Below, piece by piece: positions 53,497-62,319 of a stretch of 64,000 nt of DNA; positions within the stretch are counted from its first letter, which is position 1, and each line of letters opens with the position of its first letter. The translations under genes and the position numbers were made by a program. Source of the DNA: JALYNX01 sp963746905 (GTDB taxonomy: Bacteria; Actinomycetota; Acidimicrobiia; Spongiisociales; ZC4RG35); assembly GCA_963746905.1 (NCBI GenBank), contig CAVVCY010000002.1, forward strand, positions 1-64,000, written 5' to 3'. A model generated the notes under the pieces. It was given only the letters and a program-made list of their open reading frames with translations, did no database searches and had not been told where the DNA came from.

Positions 53497-54476
53497 CAGG
53501 TGGCGATTCGGGAAGTCGTTCCCGGCACCCTGAGCCTGGTCATGATCTCATCGATCATTTCCGTCAGCGTCTCGCCGCGCATCTGTGCCTCAGGGCGAAG
53601 CGACATCCGATGCTCGAGCACGGGATGAGCCAGGGCCTTCACGTCGTCGGGGGTCACGTACTCACGATCCTGCGATGCGGCCATCGCTCTACCCAGACGT
53701 TGCAGGAAGAGCGCAGCTCGGGGCGAGGCTCCGAGCAAGACATCGGAGTGGTTCCTGGTCCCTTCGACCAGGTCGATGATGTAGGTCTTGACTGCGGGTG
53801 AGACCGCAACTCCCTGTGCGATCGTGATCATCTCGGCTACTTCTTCGACCGAGACGACAGGCTCGAGGTCAAAGAAAGTGGATCGAACCGCGTGAGTGTC
53901 GAGGATCTCCAACTCCTTCACCCGGCTTGGATATCCGATCACCACTCTCATCATGAACCGGTCCAATTGGGCCTCGGGGAGGGGGTAGGTCCCTTCGTGC
54001 TCGAGGGGGTTTTGGGTCGCCATGACCATGAAGGGGAGTGGCAGTTCCCTGGTGGTGCCGTCCGACGTCACCTGTCTCTCTTCCATGGCCTCGAGGAGGG
54101 CAGACTGGGTCTTTGGGCTTGCCCGGTTGATCTCGTCGCCCACGACCAAATTGGCAAAAATGGGCCCGGGCTTGAATTCGAACTCACTCGCATTGCGATC
54201 CCAAATCGATACCCCGGTCACATCGGAGGGGAGAAGGTCGGGAGTGAACTGGATCCGGTTGAAGATGCTGTCGATCGACCGGGCCACCGATTTGGCGAGC
54301 TGGGTCTTGCCAACTCCAGGGACATCTTCGACCAGCACGTGGCCTTCGGCGACGAGTGCGAGCAGCACCAGCTCGATGACATCCCGCTTGCCCTGGATGA
54401 CCTTCTCCACGTTGCTGGCGATGCGATCGAAGCGCTCGCTGAAGGTCGCAATCTGCTGTGGCGTCACCTCGGCCAA
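53496..54476 (-). CDS. MoxR-type AAA+ ATPase
   Basis: 326 residues. Walker A GVGKTQLA, Walker B LVVGDEINRASPKTQSALLEAMEE, sensor TQNPLEHEGTYPLPEAQLDRF. It opens the operon with DUF58 and tgpA and likely acts as a chaperone for one of them. The 95-bp gap to the divergent gene at 54572 carries the promoters. Confidence 0.93.
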   Translation of the reverse strand: MAEVTPQQIATFSERFDRIASNVEKVIQGKRDVIELVLLALVAEGHVLVEDVPGVGKTQLAKSVARSIDSIFNRIQFTPDLLPSDVTGVSIWDRNASEFEFKPGPIFANLVVGDEINRASPKTQSALLEAMEERQVTSDGTTRELPLPFMVMATQNPLEHEGTYPLPEAQLDRFMMRVVIGYPSRVKELEILDTHAVRSTFFDLEPVVSVEEVAEMITIAQGVAVSPAVKTYIIDLVEGTRNHSDVLLGASPRAALFLQRLGRAMAASQDREYVTPDDVKALAHPVLEHRMSLRPEAQMRGETLTEMIDEIMTRLRVPGTTSRIAT

Positions 54477-54571
54477 TTAAGACTCCCGGGTCGAGTATTT
54501 ATTTGCGGGGACTCTACCGGCGGGAAGGCCTTGAGTGGCTAGAGTGACCGTTGGGGAAAGGGTATTGCTCG

Positions 54572-54808
54572 ATGGGAGAACGGCTGGGGCTGAGTGATGG
54601 CCTGCCGACGCTGGTAGGAAGGCCCGTCCTGCTTTGGGAGGGCATCCGCGCCGCTTGGGCTATGCGATCGCGTGGCAGCGTCGCCCCTTCTCAGGATTAC
54701 CTCGCATGGCGACTCCACACCGCGTACGGAGAAGACGCATCGAAGGTGAGGCCCGAGGATCTAGCGGCTTATCTCGGATGGCGCCGGATGATGAGAAAGC
54801 TGTCATGA
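54572..54808 (+). CDS. small unknown protein, coupled to the next gene
   Basis: 78 residues from ATG 54572. Pattern: VLLWEGIRAAWAMRSRGSV...YLAWRLHTAYGEDASKVRPEDLAAYLGWRRMM. Highly Trp-rich (five Trp). Its stop overlaps the next start (ATGA). I do not recognise a family; it looks soluble and helical. Confidence 0.65.
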   Translation: MGERLGLSDGLPTLVGRPVLLWEGIRAAWAMRSRGSVAPSQDYLAWRLHTAYGEDASKVRPEDLAAYLGWRRMMRKLS

Positions 54809-55389
54809 GCTCCAAGCTCGTCGGGCGCATCCAGGACATCCCGGGCGTGGCGTCTGTTTCGCTTGACCTGGACGACCCCGAGTCCGGCGGGATAAATGTT
54901 CGGCTCGAGCCCAACGCTGACGAGGTCGAAGTCATGGAACGAGTGCGAGCCTTGCTGGTTGCCTACGGCGTCCGCTCACAGGGGTACCCCACTCTGCGGG
55001 TAGGCAGGACCCGGATAACCGGGGACCGCCGGCTAGGAGTCGACGTGCGGATAACGCCAATCAAGGGCGGCGCACGCGTTGAGGTCGTGGGGAGCACTGT
55101 GAGGTCATTCAGGATCGTCCCTCCCGATCCCACGGCTATCGCCCAGGGTCTCGCCGATGCTTGGTGCCAGGTGCTGGGTCGCCCACCCGTTGAGATCGCG
55201 CGGGTATCCGTCACCGACGGGGGGATGATCGAAGTAGTGGCCTTCGAGACGCCGGTTGAGCGAATCGGGCAGGGCGATCTTTCTGACGGTTGGACTCAGG
55301 CCCTCGCCGCAGCAGTGGGTGAGGCGATCGGAGTGGTTTCCAGGTCCGAGGAGACCATTGCCACAAACGCACCCAGCACTGCTTGGTAA
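54805..55389 (+). CDS. unknown protein, coupled to the small upstream gene
   Basis: 194 residues from ATG 54805. Begins SSKLVGRIQDIPGVASVSLDLDDPESGGINVRLEP; has beta-strand-like segments (VDVRITPIKGGARVEVVG and VSVTDGGMIEVVAFET). Cytoplasmic, no motif. Lies between moxR and the HNH gene. Confidence 0.68.
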   Translation: MSSKLVGRIQDIPGVASVSLDLDDPESGGINVRLEPNADEVEVMERVRALLVAYGVRSQGYPTLRVGRTRITGDRRLGVDVRITPIKGGARVEVVGSTVRSFRIVPPDPTAIAQGLADAWCQVLGRPPVEIARVSVTDGGMIEVVAFETPVERIGQGDLSDGWTQALAAAVGEAIGVVSRSEETIATNAPSTAW

Positions 55390-55410
55390 CGTCGCGTCGC
55401 AAGAGACGCT

Positions 55411-55908
55411 ATGGCCAGGGTTCTTGTACTCAATGCAAGTTATGAGCCTCTCTCGGTCGTGACCACGCGCCGGGCGGTTGTCTTGGTCCTGCACCAAAAG
55501 GCGAGCGTCGTTGTGGGCAAAGACGAGGTCTGGCTTTCCGAGAGGGATTCTGTCGAGGTGCCGTCTGTTGTTCGGCTCAACCGCTACGTGAAGGTGCCTT
55601 ATCGCCGGGCGGCCCCCGTCACCAGGCGAGCGGTGTTCGGCAGGGATGGCCATCGCTGTCAGTACTGCGGTGGGCCCGCCGAGTCTCTGGATCACATCAT
55701 GCCCCGGTCCAAGGGTGGCAACCACTCCTGGGACAACGTGGTGGCTTGTTGTCGTCCTTGCAACATCAGGAAGGGCGACCGGCTCCCGGCCGAGGCGGGG
55801 CTCCGTCTCGATGCTCAACCCGGGCCGCCGCGCCAGTACGCGTGGATCTACGCCTCGACCGGCTATCAGGTCGACCCCGCTTGGCACCCGTATCTCGGAG
55901 CGGCCTAA
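55411..55908 (+). CDS. HNH endonuclease
   Basis: 165 residues. The HNH core is HRCQYCGG...LDHIMPRSKGG (His-His), then WDNVVACCRPCNIRKGDRLP (Asn, His-like) with four Cys for structural zinc. The N-terminal part VLVLNASYEPLSVVTTRRAVVLVLHQKA is a conserved lead of this actinobacterial type. It nicks or cuts DNA; no role known. 190 bp upstream of mraZ. Confidence 0.88.
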   Translation: MARVLVLNASYEPLSVVTTRRAVVLVLHQKASVVVGKDEVWLSERDSVEVPSVVRLNRYVKVPYRRAAPVTRRAVFGRDGHRCQYCGGPAESLDHIMPRSKGGNHSWDNVVACCRPCNIRKGDRLPAEAGLRLDAQPGPPRQYAWIYASTGYQVDPAWHPYLGAA

Positions 55909-55980
55909 GACCCGTTCTCCCTTGATCGGTCTCGGTTAGTCGTCCACCGACCCACCTGTCCATGCCTTTTCGCGCCCTTT

Positions 55981-56050
55981 GTGGGGGATCGGCCACGCCA
56001 AGTGGGGGAAAAGGTTGACAAGTGGGGCAAAGTGGGTCATAGTGGCGCAC
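55981..56050 (+). promoter_or_regulatory. mraZ promoter with phased MraZ operator boxes
   Basis: TTGACA (56015-56020), 17-bp spacer, CATAGT (56038-56043). GTGGG boxes lie at 56002, 56022, 56032 (and GTGGC at 56042), a 10-bp period; GTGGG also at 55981. In E. coli MraZ binds TGGG direct repeats with 5-bp gaps. The boxes overlap the -35/-10, so MraZ would repress its own operon. The leader to GTG 56101 would be about 50 nt. Confidence 0.85.
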
Positions 56051-56100
56051 AAGGCCCATGAAGGGGGTCAGCAAGTGCGGACGGACGGAAACGAGAAGAA

Positions 56101-56514
56101 GTGTTCCTTGGAGAGTTCTTCCACAGTCTCGATGGGAAGGGCCGGGTGGTCCTGCCCTCCGCTTTCCGCCGTCGTCTCGAAGCGGGTTGTGTCGTCGCCA
56201 AGGGTCAGGACGGCCAGCTGGTCATCTTCGCTGTCGACGACTTCGAGGCAAAGGCCGCCGAAGTGATGGAGAAGCCACAGAACCGCAGCGGGCGTCGCTT
56301 CTCCCGGACCGTGTTCGGCGGGGCGGACCATCAAGAGCTCGACAAGTCAGGTCGTCTCCTGGTCAAGCCCGATCTCCGCCAGTTCGCGTCACTCGAAGGC
56401 AGCACCGAGATCGCGGTCGTCGGGGTCTTCGACCACGTCGAGTTGTGGAATCGAGATCGATATCTCACCGACCGGGCGACCGGTGACGAGAGCTACCTGG
56501 AGGAGGACGACTGA
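56101..56514 (+). CDS. mraZ: transcriptional regulator MraZ
   Basis: 137 residues, GTG start. Two SpoVT/AbrB-like halves: FLGEFFHSLDGKGRVVLPSAFRRRL and HQELDKSGRLLVKPDLRQFASL, each with the D-x-K-G/S-R core that makes the DNA-binding ring. Represses or tunes the dcw operon by the TGGG boxes in front of it. Confidence 0.96.
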   Translation: MFLGEFFHSLDGKGRVVLPSAFRRRLEAGCVVAKGQDGQLVIFAVDDFEAKAAEVMEKPQNRSGRRFSRTVFGGADHQELDKSGRLLVKPDLRQFASLEGSTEIAVVGVFDHVELWNRDRYLTDRATGDESYLEEDD

Positions 56515-56544
56515 ACCGACACCGATCGAACTGGCTGGCCCATC

Positions 56545-56619
56545 GCCAGCCCCCCGGAACCAATTGGAAGGCCCCTGACTCCGCCCGCTTCCTTTGGTAC
56601 CAGCGCCCGGGGGGCTGGC
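56545..56619 (+). promoter_or_regulatory. long-range inverted repeat covering the rsmH ribosome-binding region
   Basis: GCCAGCCCCCCGG (56545-56557) and CCGGGGGGCTGGC (56607-56619) are exact 13-bp reverse complements, 49 nt apart. The right arm ends 1 nt before ATG 56621 and carries the only G-rich ribosome-site candidate. The base-paired form should hide the rsmH start. Confidence 0.6.
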
Positions 56620-56620
56620 A

Positions 56621-57556
56621 ATGAGCCAGGACGGGAACGGAGATGGCCGGGACTACCACCGGCCGGTCCTGGCTGAGGAGGTCGTCGGGTTGATGGCACC
56701 CGCCCTCCCCGGGGTGGTGGTGGACGCCACTTTCGGGGGTGGGGGCCACGCCAGGCGTTTGCTGGACGAGTTCGGAGATGACGTGACACTGATTGGAATC
56801 GACAGGGACCCCGCGGCCCTGGCTAACGCCAGGGACCTCGGAGTCGTTGCCATCCAGGGAAATTTCAGCGAGCTTTCGGCACTCGTCTCCACGATCCTCC
56901 CCACTCAGATCAGCGCGGTCCTCTTCGACTTTGGTGTCTCCTCACACCAACTCGACGAACCGGATCGCGGGTTCTCCTATCGAAACGACGGACCCCTCGA
57001 CATGCGAATGGGGCCCGATGCCGAACAGAGTGCATCCGAAGTCGTCAACGAATGGCCCGAAGACCGTCTCGCCGGCGCCATCCGCCGCTACGGCGAAGAG
57101 CCGCTGGCAAGGCGCATCGCCAGGGCCATCGTCGCCGCCCGGCCAATTGACTCGACAAACCAGCTATCCACCGTCATCGCAGAGGCACTGCCTGCGGCCC
57201 GTCGCCGGGCGGGCCACCCCGCCCGGCGCACCTTTCAGGCAATCCGAATTGCTGTCAATGCGGAGCTGGACGCTGTGAGCGAGGGGCTCGATCAGGCCAT
57301 CGAATTGGTCCGACCTGGGGGACGAGTCATCGCTATCTCATACCATTCGCTCGAGGATCGCATCGTCAAGCGCCGTTTCGTCAAAGGCGCGACAGGGTGC
57401 ACCTGCCCGCCGGAAATGCCTGTGTGCGGCTGTGGAAACACGGCCGAATTGAGGATTCTCACCCGAAAGCCAGTGCGAGCTTCGGCCGAGGAAATCGCCG
57501 GTAACAACCGCGCCCGTTCGGCTGTGTTGCGGGCAGTTGAGAAGGTGGCAGCATGA
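56621..57556 (+). CDS. rsmH: 16S rRNA (cytosine1402-N4)-methyltransferase
   Basis: 311 residues from ATG 56621. Landmarks: HRPVLAEEVV, the SAM-site VVDATFGGGGHARRLL, FDFGVSSHQLDEPDRGFSY and the C-terminal VISYHSLEDRIVKRRF with the Cys cluster (CTCPPEMPVCGCG). Forms m4C1402 in 16S rRNA with RsmI. A part of the dcw operon. Confidence 0.95.
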   Translation: MSQDGNGDGRDYHRPVLAEEVVGLMAPALPGVVVDATFGGGGHARRLLDEFGDDVTLIGIDRDPAALANARDLGVVAIQGNFSELSALVSTILPTQISAVLFDFGVSSHQLDEPDRGFSYRNDGPLDMRMGPDAEQSASEVVNEWPEDRLAGAIRRYGEEPLARRIARAIVAARPIDSTNQLSTVIAEALPAARRRAGHPARRTFQAIRIAVNAELDAVSEGLDQAIELVRPGGRVIAISYHSLEDRIVKRRFVKGATGCTCPPEMPVCGCGNTAELRILTRKPVRASAEEIAGNNRARSAVLRAVEKVAA

Positions 57557-57939
57557 CGACCGCGCCGCTGCGCCGTGTTGCGGAGGCCGACCCACTCCGG
57601 GTCCTGAGAGGCAAGCGGCTCGTCCGGCCCTCGCTGGCCCCGTGGATGATCATGGCCCTGATCGCAGTGATTGCCTTCCTGGGTTTGGGTTTCGCCCGCA
57701 CCTCGCTCGATCGCTCTGCGTTCGAATTGTCCGAGCTGACGAAGTCCATCGACGAGGCCACCGCTGTCAACCAGACCCTCAACCTCGAGATCGCTCGACT
57801 GGAAAACCCAGCCCGGATCGCCCCACTGGCCGAAGATCTAGGTCTCGTGATCCCATCGGACACCAAACAACTACTTGTCGACCTCGATCCGGCCGGCCCC
57901 AACGTGGCCGACGCGGGGTCCGACGGAGCAACGCAATGA
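57553..57939 (+). CDS. ftsL: FtsL-like septum formation protein
   Basis: 128 residues, ATGA overlap with rsmH. One membrane helix (PWMIMALIAVIAFLGLGFA) then a coiled coil (LSELTKSIDEATAVNQTLNLEIARLENP). Position between rsmH and ftsI fits FtsL. Sequence match is weak, as usual for the family. Confidence 0.82.
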   Translation: MTTAPLRRVAEADPLRVLRGKRLVRPSLAPWMIMALIAVIAFLGLGFARTSLDRSAFELSELTKSIDEATAVNQTLNLEIARLENPARIAPLAEDLGLVIPSDTKQLLVDLDPAGPNVADAGSDGATQ

Positions 57940-58023
57940 TGACCCGACACAGCGCTGGAGCCGGGCCGATGGACGGAGTGGGACACTCCGCACCACCGGG
58001 GTTCCGGCCGGGGACCTGACGTC

Positions 58024-59799
58024 GTGGCGGGCCTCGATGCTGCCCGACGTTGGAATCCGGCCAAGGTTCGGATCGCTGTCATCGGGTTGATCCTCGTAGC
58101 TGCCTGGGGAGGGATGGCGTATCGGCTGGTCCTGGTACAGGTAGTTCAGGCATCAGAGCTCGCCGACAAGGGGCTCTCACAACGTTTGGTGTCACGGGAG
58201 CTGCCGCCACAGCGAGGGAAGATCTACGACCGCAACGGCGACCTCCTGGCGATGACCGTGGAGACCCAAAGCCTCTATGCGGTGCCGGCGCAGGTCGAGG
58301 ATCCGCTCTGGGTAGCCCAACAAGTCGGGGGAGTCCTCGGTGTGGACTCCGGCCTCCTCAATGACCGCCTCACTTCGGCGCGCGATTTCGTCTACCTCAA
58401 GCGCCAGGTCGAGGCCGATCTCGCAAATGAGGTGTTGGGACTCGAAATCAAAGGTGTCTACTCGCTGCCCGAGCCGAGCCGGGTCTATCCAGCCGGCCAG
58501 GTGGCAAGCCACGTCACCGGCTTCGTCGACATCGACGGAAACGGGCAGGAGGGCCTGGAGTACATGTACGACGATTCTCTGCGGGGTGTGGAGGGCCACG
58601 CCTTGTTCGAGCGCGATCTCCAAGGGCGCCCCATCCCCCAAGGGATCAGTGAGATCACGCCCGCTGTGCCAGGAGTGGATCTCAACACAACGATCGACCT
58701 TCCGCTCCAATATCAGGCCCAGGAGGCCTGTCTCAGCGCCGTGGATCGCACCGGGGCCAAGTCATGCTGGGTGGTGGTGCTTTCGGTGGAAACCGGCGAA
58801 GTCCTGGCCATGACCGGTGCCCCCGCCTTCGATCCCCAGACCCGGGAGAACGTGGATCCCCGTTGTGCCAACGACCCCGACCCGGTGAAATGCCTCTCCT
58901 TCTCCAACTTCATCGTGCGCGGGCTCTATGAGCCGGGGTCCACGGAGAAGCTGATCACGGTGGCTGCTGCAATCGAGGAGGGTGAGGTCGAAGACACCAC
59001 GGTGATACCAGACGTCGCCGACGTCCTGGAACTCAGGGAAGACGCCTGTCGTTCAGCCGATGACACCACCTACGGCTGCTATCGGGACTTCGACAAGCAT
59101 GACACCTCCGACCTGACCGTGGCCGAGATCTTCACCCAATCATCCAACGTGGGCTCGATCCTGGTCGCCGAAAAGCTCGGTCAGGAGCGGCTCATCGATT
59201 ACATCGAAGCCTTTGGGCTAGGCACCAAGACCGGAATCGACTACTCCGTCGAGGCGCCTGGCCTTCTCAACTTCGCTGCCGGGTGTGAGACGTGTTGGGC
59301 GTCAGCGGCCATCGGCTACTCCGTTGCTGTCACCCCGCTGCAGATGGCTGCGGCCTATGCCGCGATCGGCAACGACGGCGTATGGACCACTCCACACATC
59401 GTCTCGACGACGACCGACGTGGACGGGAACACCGAAGTCGCTGGTTTCGAAACCCGCCGCGTCGTATCCCCAGAGACGGCGGTGTTGATGCGGAACATGC
59501 TCGCCAGCGTTGTGGACGAGGGCACCGGCCATGAGGCCACAATCGAGGGCTACCGAGTGGGCGGCAAGACCGGGACCGCCAACATCCTTGGAGACGACGG
59601 TCGCTACACCGAGGTCACCAGAGCCTCCTTTGTCGGGATGGCTCCGATCGACGATCCGCAGGTGGTCGTGGCTGTTCTCGTCGACTCACCTTCCTGGGAC
59701 TATCGAACCGGTGGCGCCTCCGCCGCCCCTGTGTTCGCCGAGGTCATGGAAGAAGCGCTCCATCGTCTCGGAGTGACCCCAGATGCCAGCCAGGGGTAA
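58024..59799 (+). CDS. ftsI: peptidoglycan transpeptidase FtsI (PBP, class B)
   Basis: 591 residues, GTG start at 58024. One membrane helix (VIGLILVAAWGGMAYRLVL), PBP dimer domain (RGKIYDRNGDLLA), transpeptidase with Ser306-x2-Lys309 (PGSTEKL), SSN (373-375) and KTG (515-517). Eight Cys lie in the outer domain: 236/248, 281/290, 342/352 and 421/424, four near pairs. No PASTA domain at the end. Crosslinks septal peptidoglycan. Confidence 0.95.
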   Translation: MAGLDAARRWNPAKVRIAVIGLILVAAWGGMAYRLVLVQVVQASELADKGLSQRLVSRELPPQRGKIYDRNGDLLAMTVETQSLYAVPAQVEDPLWVAQQVGGVLGVDSGLLNDRLTSARDFVYLKRQVEADLANEVLGLEIKGVYSLPEPSRVYPAGQVASHVTGFVDIDGNGQEGLEYMYDDSLRGVEGHALFERDLQGRPIPQGISEITPAVPGVDLNTTIDLPLQYQAQEACLSAVDRTGAKSCWVVVLSVETGEVLAMTGAPAFDPQTRENVDPRCANDPDPVKCLSFSNFIVRGLYEPGSTEKLITVAAAIEEGEVEDTTVIPDVADVLELREDACRSADDTTYGCYRDFDKHDTSDLTVAEIFTQSSNVGSILVAEKLGQERLIDYIEAFGLGTKTGIDYSVEAPGLLNFAAGCETCWASAAIGYSVAVTPLQMAAAYAAIGNDGVWTTPHIVSTTTDVDGNTEVAGFETRRVVSPETAVLMRNMLASVVDEGTGHEATIEGYRVGGKTGTANILGDDGRYTEVTRASFVGMAPIDDPQVVVAVLVDSPSWDYRTGGASAAPVFAEVMEEALHRLGVTPDASQG

Positions 59800-61270
59800 G
59801 AAGTTGGTGGATCTTGCGTCGGTTGTCGGGGGAGTGACTCATGGCGACCCGGAAGTCACCGTCACCGACGTCACCCATGATTCTCGCCATGCGGTGGCGG
59901 GGACGATGTACGTGGCGGTCCGGGGATCTCACTTCGATGGCCACGATTTTGTCTCCAATGCCGTCGCCGCCGGGTCGAGCGCTGTCTGCGTGGACCACTT
60001 CATGGCGAGCGGGGTGTCCGAGCTCGAAGTTGCCGACACCCGCAAGGTGATGGGCCCACTCGCGTCATCTGTTCACGACGATCCCTCCTCCTCTGTCGCC
60101 GTCGTCGGCGTTACCGGGACCAACGGCAAGACGACGGTGACCCATCTCATCGAATCGATCGCCGCGACGGCTGGTCGCACTCCGGGCCTGATCGGAACAG
60201 TCCACACGAGGGTTGGCGACCACGCCCTCTCGTCCGAGCGAACTACGCCCGAGGCCACCGATTTCCAGCGTCTCCTCGCCGAGATGCGTGACCTCGGCGC
60301 GGACGTCATTGCTGCCGAGATCTCCTCTCACGCCCTCGAGTTGGGCCGGGTCTCAGCCACGAGGTTCGCAGTCGCCGCCTTCACCAACCTCTCCCAGGAT
60401 CATCTCGACTTCCACGGTGACATGGATGCCTACCGAGCCGCCAAAGAGCGGCTCTTCAAGGACTACGAGGTCGGCGCTGCAGTGATCAACGTCGGTGATG
60501 CAGTCGGGAGTGAGCTTGCTTCTACGGTCCGGATGCCAGTGCTCCGGGTCGGCCCCGGCGGCGAGCTAAGCGCCGATGGTGTGCGCTCCTCCTTCGAAGG
60601 CACCAGTTTCGAGATGATCCTGCACGGCCAGGCAAGGCACGTCACCGCCCCGTTGATCGGTACTTTCAACGTGGAAAACGCCTTGGTCGCGGCGGGATGC
60701 TGCTTGCAGCTCGGGATTTCGGTCGATGAGGTGGTTGCTGGGCTCGGCGCCCTGGGCACGGTCCCGGGGCGCTTCGAATTGGTGTCGGGCTCATTTCCGG
60801 TGCGGGTGGTGGTGGACTACGCCCACACGCCGGAAGGGATCCATCAAGCGATCTCGGTGGCGCGGGACCTGGCCTTGGGTCGGGTGATCGCGGTATTCGG
60901 GGCCGGAGGCGACCGTGACCGGGAGAAGCGACCGCTGATGGGGCGGGCAGCAATCGAAGCCGATCTGTCGGTGCTCACCAGTGACAACCCGAGGTCCGAA
61001 GAACCCGAGGCGATCATCCAGGAAGTGATGTCGGGGATCGAGGGATCTGGCGTCATCGTCGAGCCCGATCGCCGCCGAGCCATCGAGCACGCCATCCGGG
61101 CCGCATCGCCCGGTGACGTCGTCCTGATCCTGGGAAAGGGGCACGAAACCGGTCAGGAGATCGGGGAGCGGATCTTGCCCTTCGATGACAAGCAGGTCGC
61201 GGCGGACGTGATCGTCCGGATGGAGAGATCCTCTGATTCGGGGGGCGGTTCAAGGAGCATGGCCCGGTGA
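59783..61270 (+). CDS. murE: UDP-MurNAc-tripeptide synthetase, meso-DAP type
   Basis: 495 residues; start ATG 59783, 17-nt overlap with ftsI. ATP site GVTGTNGKTTVT, substrate region ISSHALELGRV and DHLDFHG, and the specificity motif SDNPRSEEP (DNPR = meso-diaminopimelate). Adds the third amino acid to UDP-MurNAc-dipeptide. Followed directly by mraY: murF is not between them. Confidence 0.95.
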   Translation: MPARGKKLVDLASVVGGVTHGDPEVTVTDVTHDSRHAVAGTMYVAVRGSHFDGHDFVSNAVAAGSSAVCVDHFMASGVSELEVADTRKVMGPLASSVHDDPSSSVAVVGVTGTNGKTTVTHLIESIAATAGRTPGLIGTVHTRVGDHALSSERTTPEATDFQRLLAEMRDLGADVIAAEISSHALELGRVSATRFAVAAFTNLSQDHLDFHGDMDAYRAAKERLFKDYEVGAAVINVGDAVGSELASTVRMPVLRVGPGGELSADGVRSSFEGTSFEMILHGQARHVTAPLIGTFNVENALVAAGCCLQLGISVDEVVAGLGALGTVPGRFELVSGSFPVRVVVDYAHTPEGIHQAISVARDLALGRVIAVFGAGGDRDREKRPLMGRAAIEADLSVLTSDNPRSEEPEAIIQEVMSGIEGSGVIVEPDRRRAIEHAIRAASPGDVVLILGKGHETGQEIGERILPFDDKQVAADVIVRMERSSDSGGGSRSMAR

Positions 61271-62319
61271 TCTCGCTGCTCATAGCCGCCGCCGTAGGTC
61301 TGACGGTGTCCATATTCGGCACGCCGTATGCCATTCGCTTCTTCCGGCGACGGGAGATCGGCCAGTTCATTCAGGAGGAAATCGTCGGGATGCACGGTCA
61401 CAAGCAGGGCACCCCGACCATGGGCGGCGTCGTTTTCGTCACGGCGGCGATCATCGGGTACTTCGTATCTCATATTCGCCTCTTGGGGCCAGCGGGAAGC
61501 TTTGACTTCGAATTCCAGCCAGTGCGTGCCGGCGGGCTTCTCGCCGTGTTCGCCCTGTCCGGGATGGCGGTCGTCGGTCTGCTCGACGACTGGACCAAGT
61601 TCTCGAACAAGAGAAGTCTCGGCCTCTCCAAGTCGGCCAAGTTCGGTGGGCAACTGGCGATTGCCGCCCTTTTCGCCTGGGGAGCCTCGATGGCCGGGGT
61701 GGTGACCGAGATCTCGTTCGTGCGTCCACTCGGAATCGATCTCGGCGCCTTCTTCGTGATCTGGGTGTTGATAATGCTCACCGGCGCCGCCAACGGGGTG
61801 AACCTCGCCGACGGCATGGATGGGCTCGCTGGAGGTTCGTCGGCGCTGGTGGTGGCCTCCTACACAGTCATCACCTTCTGGCAGTTCAGGAATCCCCAGG
61901 TCTACGAATCGGTCGATCCCCTGGAATTGGCAATCATCTCTGCCGCGATGTTCGGGGCGATTCTGGGGTTCCTCTGGTGGAACGCGCCCCCGGCGAAGAT
62001 CATCATGGGCGACGTTGGCTCCCAGGCGATCGGTGGCCTTCTCGCCGCCCTGGCCCTACTTTCCAGCACCAACCTCCTGTTGGTCGTCCTCGGGGCGATC
62101 TTCGTGGCCGAGACCATCTCGGTGATTCTTCAGGTCGCATCATTCCGGTTGTTCGGTAAACGCATCTTCCGGATGTCGCCGCTCCATTACCACTTCGATC
62201 TCGGCGGCTGGCCGGAGACGACCGTGGTCATCAGGTTCTGGATTCTCACCGGGATCGGCGTGGCTCTCGGGCTCGGTTTCTTCTACGGGGACTTCCTTCG
62301 CCTCGAGGGCTTGCTGTGA
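61267..62319 (+). CDS. mraY: phospho-N-acetylmuramoyl-pentapeptide transferase
   Basis: 350 residues, GTG start overlapping the murE stop (GTGA). Ten membrane helices; HKQGTPTMGG, LDDWTKFSNKRSLGLS (Asp pair), NLADGMDGLAGG and the C-terminal SPLHYHFDLGGW with His triad. Makes lipid I from UDP-MurNAc-pentapeptide. Confidence 0.96.
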   Translation: MISLLIAAAVGLTVSIFGTPYAIRFFRRREIGQFIQEEIVGMHGHKQGTPTMGGVVFVTAAIIGYFVSHIRLLGPAGSFDFEFQPVRAGGLLAVFALSGMAVVGLLDDWTKFSNKRSLGLSKSAKFGGQLAIAALFAWGASMAGVVTEISFVRPLGIDLGAFFVIWVLIMLTGAANGVNLADGMDGLAGGSSALVVASYTVITFWQFRNPQVYESVDPLELAIISAAMFGAILGFLWWNAPPAKIIMGDVGSQAIGGLLAALALLSSTNLLLVVLGAIFVAETISVILQVASFRLFGKRIFRMSPLHYHFDLGGWPETTVVIRFWILTGIGVALGLGFFYGDFLRLEGLL

